Shown here piece by piece: positions 15,694-16,524 of a DNA stretch of 16,524 nucleotides (positions within the stretch are counted from its first letter, which is position 1; every line of letters begins with the position of its first letter). The stretch lies in contig DJGV01000013.1 in assembly GCA_002432805.1 (NCBI GenBank), forward strand, positions 1 through 16,524. Direction: 5' to 3'. This DNA is from Fervidobacterium sp. UBA5837 (lineage in GTDB: Bacteria; Thermotogota; Thermotogae; Thermotogales; Fervidobacteriaceae). Both the position numbers and the translations under genes were made by a program. Below the pieces are notes generated by a model, which saw only the letters and a list, made by a program, of their open reading frames with translations, did no database searches and was not told the origin of the DNA.

Positions 15694-15711
15694 GGACAAC
15701 TCCTATTATAT
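15694..15711 (-). other. Collapsed attC-like site 6
   Basis: On the minus strand ATATAAT (15711-15705) and GTTGTCC (15700-15694) are only four bases apart, AGGA. The flanking bases match the ends of the two adjoining cassettes, so this is a real boundary whose internal stem and hairpins, about 65 bases, have been deleted. Confidence 0.6.
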
Positions 15712-15758
15712 GAAGTTGCAAATGATAATCGTTTTATCTTTTTGATTTTCTGCCTCCC

Positions 15759-16198
15759 CTACAAAATAGAAGAAAAATATAAAAGAACAATAATTATTAT
15801 AGTGATTGATGATATTCCAATAGGAACCCATACTGGTGCAATTCATGGGCGAGGAATAAGAAAAGAACATCAATTGTAGTAAGATTAGGTGACCATTTAA
15901 TCAAAAGATAAAGCGAAAGATAATAAAAAAGGTCCCAAAAAAATGTCCAAAAAAAGACAACTATCTTTTCAAACTATGTTTCTCCGACCAAAAGAGCTAA
16001 AATTACAAGCATCAATATTGTGGCCACTTCCCTTGTTCTCCCAATAAAAATATAGCGTTTGGAAAATTTTTTAAGAGATGCTCTATTTGATTCTGATTCA
16101 ATAATTCCAAGTACCTTACGAAGATAAACTACAACTACTCCCTCTAAATGGGCCATGGCAATACCAAAAAGAGCTAGTAACGAAAATTTTTCTATCAT
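15759..16198 (-). pseudogene. Decayed integral membrane protein
   Basis: ATG 16198 after AAGGA opens a 74-codon frame (MIEKFSLLALFGIAMAHLEG, then VVVVYLRKVLGIIE and ILMLVILALLVGET) that stops at TAG 15974. The same frame continues past the stop as FEKIVVFFWTFFWDLFYYLS and LLIKWSPNLTTIDVLF. A one-base shift near 15865 then leads into LIPRP, a TGA stop, and IAPVWVPIGISSITIIIIVL, ending at 15759. Read together this is a 4-5 helix membrane protein of about 145 residues, a family I recall only as hypothetical, with WWEK, WDxFYY and LIPxPWIAPVWVP landmarks. Both stops replace expected Trp codons (TGG). Two nonsense changes, one frameshift and a probable two-codon loss before WDLF make it a pseudogene. 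Confidence 0.78.
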
Positions 16199-16228
16199 AA
16201 GTTATCCTTCTTCTTACTTAACAATTTC

Positions 16229-16310
16229 ATATAACGTTTTACGTGTATCTGAAGTTGCCGAAGGCAATTTGGGTGAGGGCTTTAGCCCGAACCGCATACA
16301 CCGCGTTATG
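16229..16310 (-). other. attC-like site 5 (after the edge cassette)
   Basis: The minus-strand ends are GCATAAC (16310-16304) and GTTATAT (16235-16229), 82 bases. GTGTAT (16243-16248) pairs with ATACAC (16295-16300); TTGCC-GAA-GGCAA and GGGCTTTAGCCC are side hairpins. CTGAAGT starts 20 bases from the left edge. This site is closest to the consensus of all six. Confidence 0.8.
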
Positions 16311-16315
16311 CGACG

Positions 16316-16524
16316 TCACGTAACCTTTTTTGGCGGCTGCCGACATGCCGTAACGAACTCATAACCGAGTTGGGTTATCGAAATTGTTCCTTTGTCCTTG
16401 AGCTGAAACACTTGATCCTTGTTATCAATGAAAGTGAGCCTCATTCCCTGTCCTGAACAAAGTCCAAGACGAATCAAATTATCAGTTACTAAATCAAATT
16501 CCTCTGGAGACATCCCCATAACTT
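16316..16524 (-). CDS. C-terminal part of an unknown protein, cut by window edge
   Basis: The minus frame is open to the right edge and ends six bases before attC-like site 5. The visible C-terminal stretch includes SPEEFDLVTDNLIRLGLCSG, then KGTISITQLGYEFVTACRQP. An internal ATG at 16519 is unlikely to be the real start, since no ribosome site can be judged there. The pattern of EEF..DNLIRLGL followed by T.LGYEFV.AC resembles the C-terminus of Abi-alpha/DUF4393-type abortive-infection proteins, from memory and at low certainty. If right, it adds another defence gene to the array. Confidence 0.55.
   Translation of the reverse strand, partial: VMGMSPEEFDLVTDNLIRLGLCSGQGMRLTFIDNKDQVFQLKDKGTISITQLGYEFVTACRQPPKKVT

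Larger units (their letters stand above)
11375..16524 (-). mobile_element. Integron-type gene cassette array (no integrase in window)
   Basis: Seven minus-strand gene units, each of one or two genes, are separated by recurring structured sites with RYYYAAC-like and GTTRRRY-like ends. Each intact gene starts 28-41 bases after a GTT box and ends within about 0-56 bases of the next AAC box. Individual cassettes lack obvious promoters but have strong ribosome sites. Gene order and orientation predict an attI/integrase to the right of the window and the oldest cassettes next to cheW, where the units are indeed decayed. Functions are mixed, as is usual for cassette cargo. Confidence 0.8.

Noticed and set aside
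15759..16198. Recoding of TAG/TGA as Trp in the membrane gene.
   Set aside because: A frameshift and a probable two-codon loss are also present, and TGA and TAG act as normal stops in neighbouring genes.
11593..16310. CRISPR array as an explanation for the repeated sites.
   Set aside because: Repeats are 74-91 bases, imperfect, structured and separated by whole genes, not by spacers of constant length.

Overview
The window looks like AT-rich chromosomal DNA from a thermophilic, flagellated, chemotactic bacterium. The mix of FliS, CheW, an ADP-ribose-type Nudix hydrolase, a secreted WD40 protein and strong GGAGG ribosome sites fits Thermotogota (a Fervidobacterium-like genome is my best guess). 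That assignment is inference; no rRNA gene is present.

Positions 1-11262 are chromosomal backbone. On the minus strand are an MFS transporter that runs off the left edge and a wrecked ABC exporter: an internal deletion joins the front of the ATPase gene, out of frame, to the tail of the permease gene. On the plus strand follow nagA (N-acetylglucosamine-6-phosphate deacetylase) overlapping a large exported WD40-repeat protein; a SERCA/SPCA-like P-type calcium ATPase with its own promoter and a clear terminator; a Nudix hydrolase translationally coupled to an unknown protein; fliS; a small two-helix membrane protein; and cheW.

Positions about 11263-16524 are an integron-type gene cassette array. 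Every gene is on the minus strand, is short, starts 28-41 bases after a GTTRRRY-like box and ends just before a 74-91 base structured site resembling integron attC. Five full sites and one collapsed 18-base site were found by eye. Each cassette's first 14-22 bases are complementary to its own last 14-22 bases, as expected if the attC hairpin is completed when a cassette is a circle. From right to left (the presumed direction away from an integrase outside the window) the cassettes carry: a partial protein at the edge; a decayed membrane protein; a TIR-like protein with an overlapping unknown partner; a Nudix hydrolase; a propeller-like/TPR protein; an HsdR-N-type nuclease with a DUF5655-like C-terminus; and at the far end a decayed small ORF beside cheW. 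The TIR pair and the nuclease suggest defence cargo. No integrase gene is present, so the array is either the distal part of an integron or a cluster of attC sites lacking an integrase.
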